Source of the DNA: an uncultured bacterium
GTDB taxonomy: Bacteria > Vulcanimicrobiota > Xenobia > Xenobiales > Xenobiaceae
Reading direction: 5' to 3'
Length of the DNA stretch: 46,790 nucleotides
Assembly: GCA_934636825.1 (NCBI GenBank)
Contig: CAKUBG010000022.1
Coordinates: 1 to 46,790, forward strand
Position 1 is the first letter of the stretch; the number at the start of each line of letters is the position of its first letter. The position numbers were made by a program, and so were the translations under genes. The notes under the pieces are model-generated. The model was not told where the DNA came from. It ran no database searches and saw only the letters and a program-made list of their open reading frames with translations. Below are positions 14,977-22,123 of this stretch, one piece after another.

Positions 14977-17592
14977 TTAAAGCTCTAAAGCCTCTTGGAC
15001 ACGCTCCAACTTGCCAGGAATATCTCTGCGCCAAACTGATTCAGCAGCGCCTTTATCCAAAATACAAACGATAACCGACTCGTCTTTCAGAGGATATATA
15101 GCCAATATCTGATTATCGGTATCCACAACTAAAGCAGAGCACTTACCTACACTGAGCTCGGAAAGATAACTGGAAGCAGCGCTATACATGCGAGCGGCCG
15201 CCATAGCTATATCGTCACAATCCTGGGTAGTAGATTCAACTACCACATCCTCCATCACGATAACAGCATCAAAGAAACTGTCAATAACGGTAAGTCCAAC
15301 TAAGCTCTTTTTCAAGGTATCACCTTCAACAAGACGACCACCATACTTTAAGGACCCCGTCTCTATGGTATGGACAGCTAAAGTAAGGCCGTCGGCTGTA
15401 GGATACAGATCTAAGCAACCGGATTCACCGGCAATAAAAGCACGCTGCACACTACCTAAAGCAACTTCATCGGCGATGTTGTTGACGGTGTTAATAAATT
15501 CAGGTTGGAAAGCAGCAGCTGAATCTGGATCGGAGAAAGTTTCCATAGCGCCCAAGAAAGGCATACCATCATCTGCCACAATCATAGCTGAAGAAGTTCC
15601 CAAATCGGAAATAGCGTTAAGGTTGGCTTCCAAGCTGTCCGGATCGTTATTTTCCAACAGTTGCTCCAAAAGCTGGCTAACTATGCCATTAAGAGATTCG
15701 CTTCCAGCTGATAAGAAAGCGGGCTGGTCGGGAGTAATCTCTTCGGAAGAAGGGCTGACTTCAACTTCAAGTTGAGGCACTTCCAACTCGGGAAGTTTAT
15801 CCTCATCTTTTTTCTCTTCAAGCTCAGTTTCAATTTCTTGCACTTCACTTTGCTCGGTAGCAACAGCTTCGGGCTCAACGGCTTCGGCAACGGGCTCTTC
15901 GGTAGCGGCGATTTCAGGTTCAGTAGCTTCGGCAACTGGCTCTTCGGTAGCGACAACTTCAGGTTCAGTAGCTTCGGCAACTGGCTCCTCGGTAGCGACG
16001 ACTTCAGGCTCAGTAGCTTCGGTAATAGGCTCCTCGACAGCGACAGCTTCGGACTCAGTAGCTTCGGCAACTGGCTCCTCGGTGGCTACGGCTTCAGGCT
16101 CAGCAGCTTCTGCAATAGGCTCCTCGGTGGCTATAGCTTCAGATTCAGTAGCCTCGACAACAGGCTCCTCTGTAGCGATAGCTTCGGATTCAGTAGCTTC
16201 GGCAACTGGCTCCTCGGTAGCGACGACTGCAAGCTCAGTAGCCTCGACAATAGGCTTCTCGGCAGCGACAGCTTCGGACTCAACGGCTTCAGTAGTAGGC
16301 TCTTTAGTAGCAGCAACTTTAGTTTCAACAGCCTGAGCGGCAGTATCTGCAACAACTTGAGAGGAAGTTTCGACTTCAGCGACAACAGAAGGAGCTTTCA
16401 CTTCAGGAACGCCTAAGAAATATTCACCGACAATACGGCCGACATTGACACTGGTCATGTTATCGATACCAGCTAAGAAGTCGCCGATCACGGAGCGACA
16501 AGCTCTATTGGAAACGGAATTGATCGTTTCTTGTAAAGCGTCTATGTCGTTGACAATAAACATGCGCTCGCCTTCAGCTTCAATAACTTTGTAAGCTTCA
16601 GCGCTAACTGCTCCTGAAGTAATAGCGAAAGTGCAATCAGGGTGGAAGAAACGACTGCGAGTAATAATGCGGAAGACAGAATTGGCATCCAAGCCCTGTT
16701 CGGAGATGGAGAACATCAGCAAGGAGCCCTTATAATCAGCAAAGACTTCACAACTATTGTTGTTATCTTCACTGCGGAAAAGGATATGTTCAGCGTTAAC
16801 GCCACAATCGAGCAAAGCAGCGCCTACAGTATAAGCCAGCCACATATTGTGACGAGCTAAAACGGCCCCCTGAGGGCAAACAGAAAGAGACTGAACTATT
16901 TGTTCATCAGAAATAGCTTTGCCGCAATGGAAACAACGGAAACCGCGCTTGGCAGCTTCATCTAAAGCAGCCAAACTGGAAACACGGCTGATTTTTTGAC
17001 CAGTTTCTTTACAAAAAACTTCAAATTCGCAGTTGATAATGTTCATGTCGGCCATATTCTTAACATCTTCGCCGACTTCAAAAACGGAGCGACCTTGAGC
17101 AGCTTCCGGAAGAGAAACTACGCCACGTTCGGACACGACCTTCAAAAGCTGACGCACGCCGGGGCTACGCAAACAAGCAGCAGCTTTACGCTCCCATGAG
17201 CCCACTTGCAAAAGCTCGGAATCTTCGCGCAGAAATTCAAAATAAGGAGAAACGACAGGTAAATCTTGAGACTTTGCCTGGGGAATGGCTTTGTTTATCG
17301 TTTGTAAGTAGTCTTCCCAAGCGGAAGTTCCATCCTTTTCGTCCCAAGCTCCGCCGACGATCAAAGCATTTTCTTCGGGAAGGAAATGATAGTAGAACAT
17401 TGCACCGGAAGGAGTAATGACAACATCTCCATCTAAAGAAGCCAAAGTACCTTCTTTGCCCAACATTTCAACAAACCGCTCATGGCCGCCGGAGATAACA
17501 GGACGGAACTTTTGACCTAGCAAATGAGCTAAAGCATTTTTGCTGTCGCTAATACTGTGAAGATCTGTCAATTTTCTGCGTACGAATTGCAT
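14977..17592 (-). CDS. Large acidic-repeat protein with Roadblock/LC7-like C-terminus
   Basis: I take ATG 17592 as the start (871 residues; GAGGAG lies 13 bases upstream, a long spacing); the frame is open 28 codons further. Residues 1-400 are folded-looking, with a CFHCGK motif near residue 220 plus a later Cys, suggesting a small zinc site. Within them an alpha/beta stretch (CEVFADYKGSLLMFSISEQG) weakly resembles a restriction-endonuclease-like fold. Residues about 420-580 are 15-residue ATEEPVAEATEPE-type repeats. Residues about 630-755 match the Roadblock/LC7 pattern (Leu-rich helix, SAMIVADDGMPF, later RAFIAGESGCLDL and LTLAVHTIE). The last 100 residues may hold a second copy. Roadblock proteins regulate small GTPases such as MglA in bacteria; no GTPase is encoded nearby. 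The function is unknown. Confidence 0.75.
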   Translation of the reverse strand: MQFVRRKLTDLHSISDSKNALAHLLGQKFRPVISGGHERFVEMLGKEGTLASLDGDVVITPSGAMFYYHFLPEENALIVGGAWDEKDGTSAWEDYLQTINKAIPQAKSQDLPVVSPYFEFLREDSELLQVGSWERKAAACLRSPGVRQLLKVVSERGVVSLPEAAQGRSVFEVGEDVKNMADMNIINCEFEVFCKETGQKISRVSSLAALDEAAKRGFRCFHCGKAISDEQIVQSLSVCPQGAVLARHNMWLAYTVGAALLDCGVNAEHILFRSEDNNNSCEVFADYKGSLLMFSISEQGLDANSVFRIITRSRFFHPDCTFAITSGAVSAEAYKVIEAEGERMFIVNDIDALQETINSVSNRACRSVIGDFLAGIDNMTSVNVGRIVGEYFLGVPEVKAPSVVAEVETSSQVVADTAAQAVETKVAATKEPTTEAVESEAVAAEKPIVEATELAVVATEEPVAEATESEAIATEEPVVEATESEAIATEEPIAEAAEPEAVATEEPVAEATESEAVAVEEPITEATEPEVVATEEPVAEATEPEVVATEEPVAEATEPEIAATEEPVAEAVEPEAVATEQSEVQEIETELEEKKDEDKLPELEVPQLEVEVSPSSEEITPDQPAFLSAGSESLNGIVSQLLEQLLENNDPDSLEANLNAISDLGTSSAMIVADDGMPFLGAMETFSDPDSAAAFQPEFINTVNNIADEVALGSVQRAFIAGESGCLDLYPTADGLTLAVHTIETGSLKYGGRLVEGDTLKKSLVGLTVIDSFFDAVIVMEDVVVESTTQDCDDIAMAAARMYSAASSYLSELSVGKCSALVVDTDNQILAIYPLKDESVIVCILDKGAAESVWRRDIPGKLERVQEALEL
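15854..16330 (-). repeat. 45-bp coding tandem repeat in the Roadblock-like gene
   Basis: About ten imperfect 45-bp units encode the 15-residue VVATEEPVAEATEPE family (register check: cggtagcgac recurs at about 15945 and 15990). Adjacent units around 15940-16020 are nearly identical, and outer units have diverged. Confidence 0.85.
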
Positions 17593-17733
17593 ATTAAAAA
17601 CTAAACTCCTCAAACCATGTTGTTCGTCGCCGTCAGCGAAAAAAATTGCCGCCAGGTTTCTACGATCTCTCGGCAATTCCTTTGCCGAGTCGGCACTTCA
17701 GCCCGGTTATGTTCTCAGTCAACATATGTTTTA

Positions 17734-17762
17734 TTGTTTAATAACACTTTTTGTGGTAGATT
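17734..17762 (+). promoter_or_regulatory. Possible promoter for the 17882-18985 gene
   Basis: TTGTTT (17734-17739) and TAGATT (17757-17762) are 17 bases apart. Both boxes are weak matches to the sigma-70 consensus. They lie in the 289-bp space between divergent genes, about 120 bases before the start codon. Confidence 0.3.
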
Positions 17763-17881
17763 GAAAAGATGGTAAAATTCTCGTTGATTCTAAGGTCAAA
17801 GCGCTTAATTTCTCCGAGAAGAAGTATATGAATAAAGACATCGAAGAAAATAGAATCAATACTTAAAGGAGGTTATAATAA

Positions 17882-18985
17882 ATGCTGACGCCCTCTGTCA
17901 GAAAAACGAGCAAACGCTTGCCGCTTCTTTTGCTTCTAGCATTGCTGACGTTTTTCTTGGCTATTCCCCACACAATTTTTGCAGCTTCACCAGCCAGTGT
18001 GTTTGTCGACGGCATGCGCGTAGACGCCACCCCTGTAATTCGTGACGGCGTAACTTATTTGCCTATACAAGTTATGGCCCAAGCTTTACAAGCCGAAATT
18101 ATTTGGGACTCAAAGTTAAATACAGTTAAGGTAAATGGCAAAGTTGCCTCTTCTCCTGTTTACAATAATGGCGGACGCATCTACTTGCCCGTAGAAACCT
18201 TCGTCGGCTCCATGGGCGGCTCCGTAAATTTTGACGGACGCAGTAACCGTATACTTATCGTCACCAATAATGGCTCGGCCAAAAATAATACGGTCGCTTC
18301 ATCTTCTACCAAGCAAAAAGCAAACCAGAACACATATGTAAAGCCGACGAATGCCCCTACTCAAACGGTCGGCAAAGGTAATGGCAGGACTCAAGCCCGA
18401 GTAGAAAATGGTTCTACCATAAACCGTAATTCCGGCTTCAATCAAACTGGAACTCCGAGCAGTTATGCCCCTAACCAGATTCAAACTAACGTTTCACTGC
18501 GCCCCGTAGATGCCTCTCCTTACCTGGCTTCAAACCTTCAGCCCGGCCCTATCCAAGGAGTAAATACCATGCGCGGCGGCAGTGCCAACTTGCCTTCTAA
18601 TTCTCAGCGCCCTCAAAATGGTCGAGTTTATGTGCCCAAGAGCGCCAAGAACGAAGTTTTCCAAGTTACTGTCACAAACTTAGAGACTATTTCCATCTTG
18701 AAAGATTTCTACCGTCCCAAAGAAGGTTATAAGTATGTTATAGCCTATCTTTCTCAGCAGAATATCTCTCAACAAGTCCAGATTTACACAGGACGTTTTT
18801 CCCTTTTAGATCAAAAGTCTAATTCTTATGATTATATAGAAGGATTAAGTAACTTTTGGCTAGTAATTTTAAGGCCTTACGGCATTAACTTCGGCTACTT
18901 AGTCTTTGAGGTTCCCGCCGATTCCAAACCGGTAAGTTTGGTGCTTCATTCCCTGAATCAGGCTCCGCTGTCCATAGATATTTAG
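17882..18985 (+). CDS. Exported protein with copper amine oxidase N-terminal-like domain
   Basis: This 367-residue protein has a strong SD (AAAGGAGG, nine bases from ATG 17882). Its signal peptide (residues 1 to about 34, KRLPLLLLLALLTFFLAI, cleaved near IFA-AS) is followed by the copper-amine-oxidase N-terminal (stalk-like) domain: VFVDGMRVDATPVIRDG, TYLPIQVMAQALQAEI, GGRIYLPVETFVG. This domain is usually an extracellular wall- or surface-associated module and is not catalytic. After a long Asn/Thr/Ser/Pro-rich linker (about 125-250), the C-terminal 110 residues form a beta domain (VFQVTVTNLETI, YVIAYLSQQNI, LVFEVPADSKPVSLVL) of the DUF4352 type, an immunoglobulin-like fold. The role is probably envelope-associated. 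It ends at a clear terminator and seems monocistronic. Confidence 0.8.
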   Translation: MLTPSVRKTSKRLPLLLLLALLTFFLAIPHTIFAASPASVFVDGMRVDATPVIRDGVTYLPIQVMAQALQAEIIWDSKLNTVKVNGKVASSPVYNNGGRIYLPVETFVGSMGGSVNFDGRSNRILIVTNNGSAKNNTVASSSTKQKANQNTYVKPTNAPTQTVGKGNGRTQARVENGSTINRNSGFNQTGTPSSYAPNQIQTNVSLRPVDASPYLASNLQPGPIQGVNTMRGGSANLPSNSQRPQNGRVYVPKSAKNEVFQVTVTNLETISILKDFYRPKEGYKYVIAYLSQQNISQQVQIYTGRFSLLDQKSNSYDYIEGLSNFWLVILRPYGINFGYLVFEVPADSKPVSLVLHSLNQAPLSIDI

Positions 18986-18989
18986 ACAG

Positions 18990-19020
18990 GTTGCTCCGTT
19001 TTTTTAACGGGGGCAACTTT
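18990..19020 (+). terminator. Rho-independent terminator
   Basis: GTTGCTCCGTT (18990-19000) pairs with AACGGGGGCAAC (19006-19017), with one bulged base, followed by TTTTCT. Confidence 0.8.
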
Positions 19021-19104
19021 TCTGCGTATTCTGGATTAATGGATTAAATGACCGACTTCAGAAATATAATTTTCCTTCTAAGAAAGAAAAGGAGTTGCGT
19101 AAAT

Positions 19105-20427
19105 ATGGTGCCTAGAACGCGCCTTGCGTACATTGCGTCAATAGTCCTGGCTATCTTTGTTTTTATCATCGTTTGCGGAGCCACCGTAAGTCGTGCTGAC
19201 GAGCCTGTTGAAATTACTTTCTGGCACGCCATGAGCAGATCGCGCGGCAAAGTGCTCAATCAGCTAGTTGATGAATTTAACAAAGCTAACCCCGATATAG
19301 TTGTTAAGTCAGTTTGCGTTCAGTCTCAAAACAAAGAGTACGGCAATGACTACAACGCTCTTTATTCCAAAATTTTGGAAAACATTGCTAAAAATACTCC
19401 TCCCGACGTAGCCCAAGTCTATGAAAACTGGACTACTCAATACGTAGGTATCGATGCTTTGGTACCCGTAGAGAGTTTGATGACTAGCAATGATAAAGCA
19501 GCTATGAAAGATATTGTCCCTGTTTTCCTCAGCGCCAATACTTTCACTTCACCTAGCGGTGAAAAGCAGCTTTACACCTTACCTTTTAACAAGTCCATAT
19601 ACGTTTTGTTCTACAACAAAACTATTTTCAGAGAGCTCGGACTTAAGCCCCCGACAACTTGGCAAGAGCTCAGCAAAGCCGCCAAAGTCATTGCCGATCG
19701 CAAAGGCATTCCTGGCCTAGCTTTCCAGCCCAGCGTAGATATTTTTGGCCACTACCTCTACTCCTATGGCGGTACCTATATCAGCAAGACTGACAACGGC
19801 GCAGGTTTCGGTGGACGCTTAGGCGTAGCCGACCTCGCTTATTGGGTAGACTTAGTGCATAAAGATCATTCTGCTAAACCTACCTTTGATGCGGTGAAGC
19901 TTTTCCAAAATGGTCAAGCCGGTATGTATATCGAGACCACTTCCCGTATCGGCGGCTTTGAAAATGCTCGCTCCAGCGGCTTAGACTTCGGCGTAATGCC
20001 CATTCCTAAGGGCAGCACTCAAGCTAGCCAGTTTGCCGGCACCAATTTAGCCATTTTCAGAGGAGCCAACGACGTAGAAAAGCAAAACGCTGCTTACAAG
20101 TTTGTCTCCTATATGTGCAGTCCCGCTGTTACAGCCAAATGGTCTATTCAAACAGGCTATTTACCTGTACGCAAATCTGCCATTAACTCAACAGCTTATC
20201 AAAACCATATCAAACAGCACCCAGAATATGCTGTAGGTCTTAAGTCGTTGGATAAAGCCACAGTTCAGCCGCGCGTTCCCGTTTGGGAGTCCATTCGCAG
20301 CATTCTGGACGATGCCATGTTTAAGGCTTTAGGTCGCAAATGTGATACGGAAACAGCTATTCAAGAAGCCGTAGACACTTCTAATAAGTTACTCTATTCG
20401 GTAGGCAACTACGAAAACAATAACTAG
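19105..20427 (+). CDS. Sugar-type ABC transporter solute-binding protein (orphan)
   Basis: This 440-residue family 1 extracellular solute-binding protein has ATG 19105 preceded by AAAGGAG ten bases upstream. An in-frame ATG at 19048 has no SD and would add a basic leader. A membrane anchor or signal peptide spans residues 6-29, ending near SRADEP. The fold signature runs ITFWHAMSRSRGKVLNQLVDEFN, then DVAQVYENWT, then LPFNKSIYVLFYNKTIFRELGL. The late block FKALGRKCDTETAIQEAVDTSN is also typical. The pattern resembles UgpB/MalE-like binders of sugars or glycerol-3-phosphate. There is no lipobox Cys after the hydrophobic stretch. No ABC permease or ATPase genes flank it, so it must work with components encoded elsewhere. 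Confidence 0.9.
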   Translation: MVPRTRLAYIASIVLAIFVFIIVCGATVSRADEPVEITFWHAMSRSRGKVLNQLVDEFNKANPDIVVKSVCVQSQNKEYGNDYNALYSKILENIAKNTPPDVAQVYENWTTQYVGIDALVPVESLMTSNDKAAMKDIVPVFLSANTFTSPSGEKQLYTLPFNKSIYVLFYNKTIFRELGLKPPTTWQELSKAAKVIADRKGIPGLAFQPSVDIFGHYLYSYGGTYISKTDNGAGFGGRLGVADLAYWVDLVHKDHSAKPTFDAVKLFQNGQAGMYIETTSRIGGFENARSSGLDFGVMPIPKGSTQASQFAGTNLAIFRGANDVEKQNAAYKFVSYMCSPAVTAKWSIQTGYLPVRKSAINSTAYQNHIKQHPEYAVGLKSLDKATVQPRVPVWESIRSILDDAMFKALGRKCDTETAIQEAVDTSNKLLYSVGNYENNN

Positions 20428-20454
20428 AAGGTATTCCGTTGAGTGAATAAAAGG

Positions 20455-20490
20455 AGCATGTACCTCGTGTTTCGGGGTGCATGCTTTTTT
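20455..20490 (+). terminator. Rho-independent terminator
   Basis: AGCATGTACCTCG (20455-20467) pairs with CGGGGTGCATGCT (20473-20485), two of the pairs being G-U, followed by a T-run. Confidence 0.88.
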
Positions 20491-20533
20491 GTTTCTAATT
20501 ATTCACAATTAAATTTATTTTATCAGTCGCTTT

Positions 20534-22123
20534 ATGCCATTAAATAGCTCTAACTCCGCCCCAGAATTACATACGGACAAAAGTTCCGCCGCCGAAACTC
20601 AAAGCAAACAATTGAAGTTTAGTTGGCTATCTTTACGTTTGAATAAGTTCAGCGTTTCTTTATTGTTTTTTTTACTAATACTCTTTGCTATAGCTACAAA
20701 TACCCAGTCAGGTTGGCTCTTTGTCCTAATTTCTTTTCTTTTAAGTGCACTTTTTATCGACGGAATCCAAGCTCTTGTTACGGTCATGAGAGCTGTAGAT
20801 AACTTAAAATTGAGCCTTAGTCCAACTTATGCTAACAGCGACCTTACTCCGGCAGTAAATGGCGGTTATGTCGGAGATTGTCAGCAAATTTATTCCTTTA
20901 GCTTGCGTTTAGATAATCAATCCTCGAAAGCTTTTTCCCATATAAAAATACGGTTCGTCGATGTAACAGATTCTATAAATTATGCTTGGAACAAAGAACA
21001 ATCTTTATATCTAGCCCTACAACCAGATCAAGAAGTATTAGAGCCTTCACCGACTACGTTAAAGATATTAAGTAAGCTGTACGATTTGCAAAGCGACCAG
21101 GAAATAAAACAGCTGTCCGATCGTCTCAAGCAAGCAGGGCAAACGACTCCCCCCACCGACATAAACTCTTTTAAAAACGAACAAATAGTAATTTTGGATA
21201 CTGTAGGCGCCCATAAAGCAGCTCAACTCAACTACAAAATTTGCCCTAAGCGTAGAGGGATATATTCGGCCGCTCCCTCTTCCTTAATATTTTATTCTTG
21301 TCTGGGATTAGTGAGTTTTACTCTAACTGTCGATCCTAATATATGTCCCCTTTACGTCGCTCCAGAAGCTTTTGACACTAATTCCACGCAAGTATCTTCT
21401 CAGAAAGCTTCTGACAGAAACACGTATATTTCTCAAAAAAGTCTATCGGAGACTGAAAATTTTCACGGTTTACACGAATTTCAAATGGGGGAAAATATTC
21501 GCCATATTCACTGGCCTACCAGCGCTAGAATGGGCGATTTAATGGTTAGAGAATTTCAAGTTGAACCTCCTCAAAAAGAAAAACTTCCTTTACTTTTAGA
21601 AATAATAGCTATAGTTAACGATAAAGTAGATATTTCTCAAGCTTCGTGTGCTTTAGAAATGGCTTTAGTATTTGCCAATTCATTGGCCAAATTATGTAAA
21701 AAAGAGAAGAGAGAACTCCATGTTTTCTTTAATACAAATCGGGGAACAACAGTATTGTACGAAAATAGCGAAATATTAAGAAGTTATCCCCTCAGACAAT
21801 TTTTAGCCGAAGCCAATTTAAATATGGCTCCAAAATATATCTCTTCAGAAAACCCACAAGAATTGTTTGACTTTGCCAAAGAGCAATTTATCAGAAAGTA
21901 CGAGAACACATTACTACATCGAATTGCTTTACACCCATATTTTTCTTCTCAAATGTGCGAAACAGAAGTCAGCGTTTTCTGGCTAATGCAACCACCTAAT
22001 ACAGATCCACAAACCTTAGAAGATTTCGCTGCTGCAGTGCTTAAATTCAAAAGCAAAGGTATTATCGCCAGATGCGTAACTATTCAAGACGATCCCAGAG
22101 CCATGCTTGAGGAATTGATATGA
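20534..22123 (+). CDS. DUF58-domain membrane protein
   Basis: This 529-residue protein has two adjacent membrane segments (about residues 37-55 and 58-80). An exported-looking beta-rich region follows, and then the DUF58 signature around residues 312-340: LHEFQMGENIRHIHWPTSAR, then MGDLMVREFQ. DUF58 proteins have a von Willebrand factor A-like fold and usually pair with a MoxR ATPase and a transglutaminase-type protein; the TgpA pair follows here. No SD is obvious at ATG 20534, so initiation may be weak. Its stop overlaps the next start by four bases (ATGA), which implies strict coupling. The biochemical role of DUF58 is not established; a chaperone or maturation function is generally suggested. 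Confidence 0.88.
   Translation: MPLNSSNSAPELHTDKSSAAETQSKQLKFSWLSLRLNKFSVSLLFFLLILFAIATNTQSGWLFVLISFLLSALFIDGIQALVTVMRAVDNLKLSLSPTYANSDLTPAVNGGYVGDCQQIYSFSLRLDNQSSKAFSHIKIRFVDVTDSINYAWNKEQSLYLALQPDQEVLEPSPTTLKILSKLYDLQSDQEIKQLSDRLKQAGQTTPPTDINSFKNEQIVILDTVGAHKAAQLNYKICPKRRGIYSAAPSSLIFYSCLGLVSFTLTVDPNICPLYVAPEAFDTNSTQVSSQKASDRNTYISQKSLSETENFHGLHEFQMGENIRHIHWPTSARMGDLMVREFQVEPPQKEKLPLLLEIIAIVNDKVDISQASCALEMALVFANSLAKLCKKEKRELHVFFNTNRGTTVLYENSEILRSYPLRQFLAEANLNMAPKYISSENPQELFDFAKEQFIRKYENTLLHRIALHPYFSSQMCETEVSVFWLMQPPNTDPQTLEDFAAAVLKFKSKGIIARCVTIQDDPRAMLEELI

Noticed and set aside
15681..16416. Long open frames opposite the 45-bp repeats in the Roadblock-like gene
   Set aside because: They mirror the repeat composition (Ser/Phe/Gly or Leu/Pro/Ser strings) and have no SD or conserved residues.
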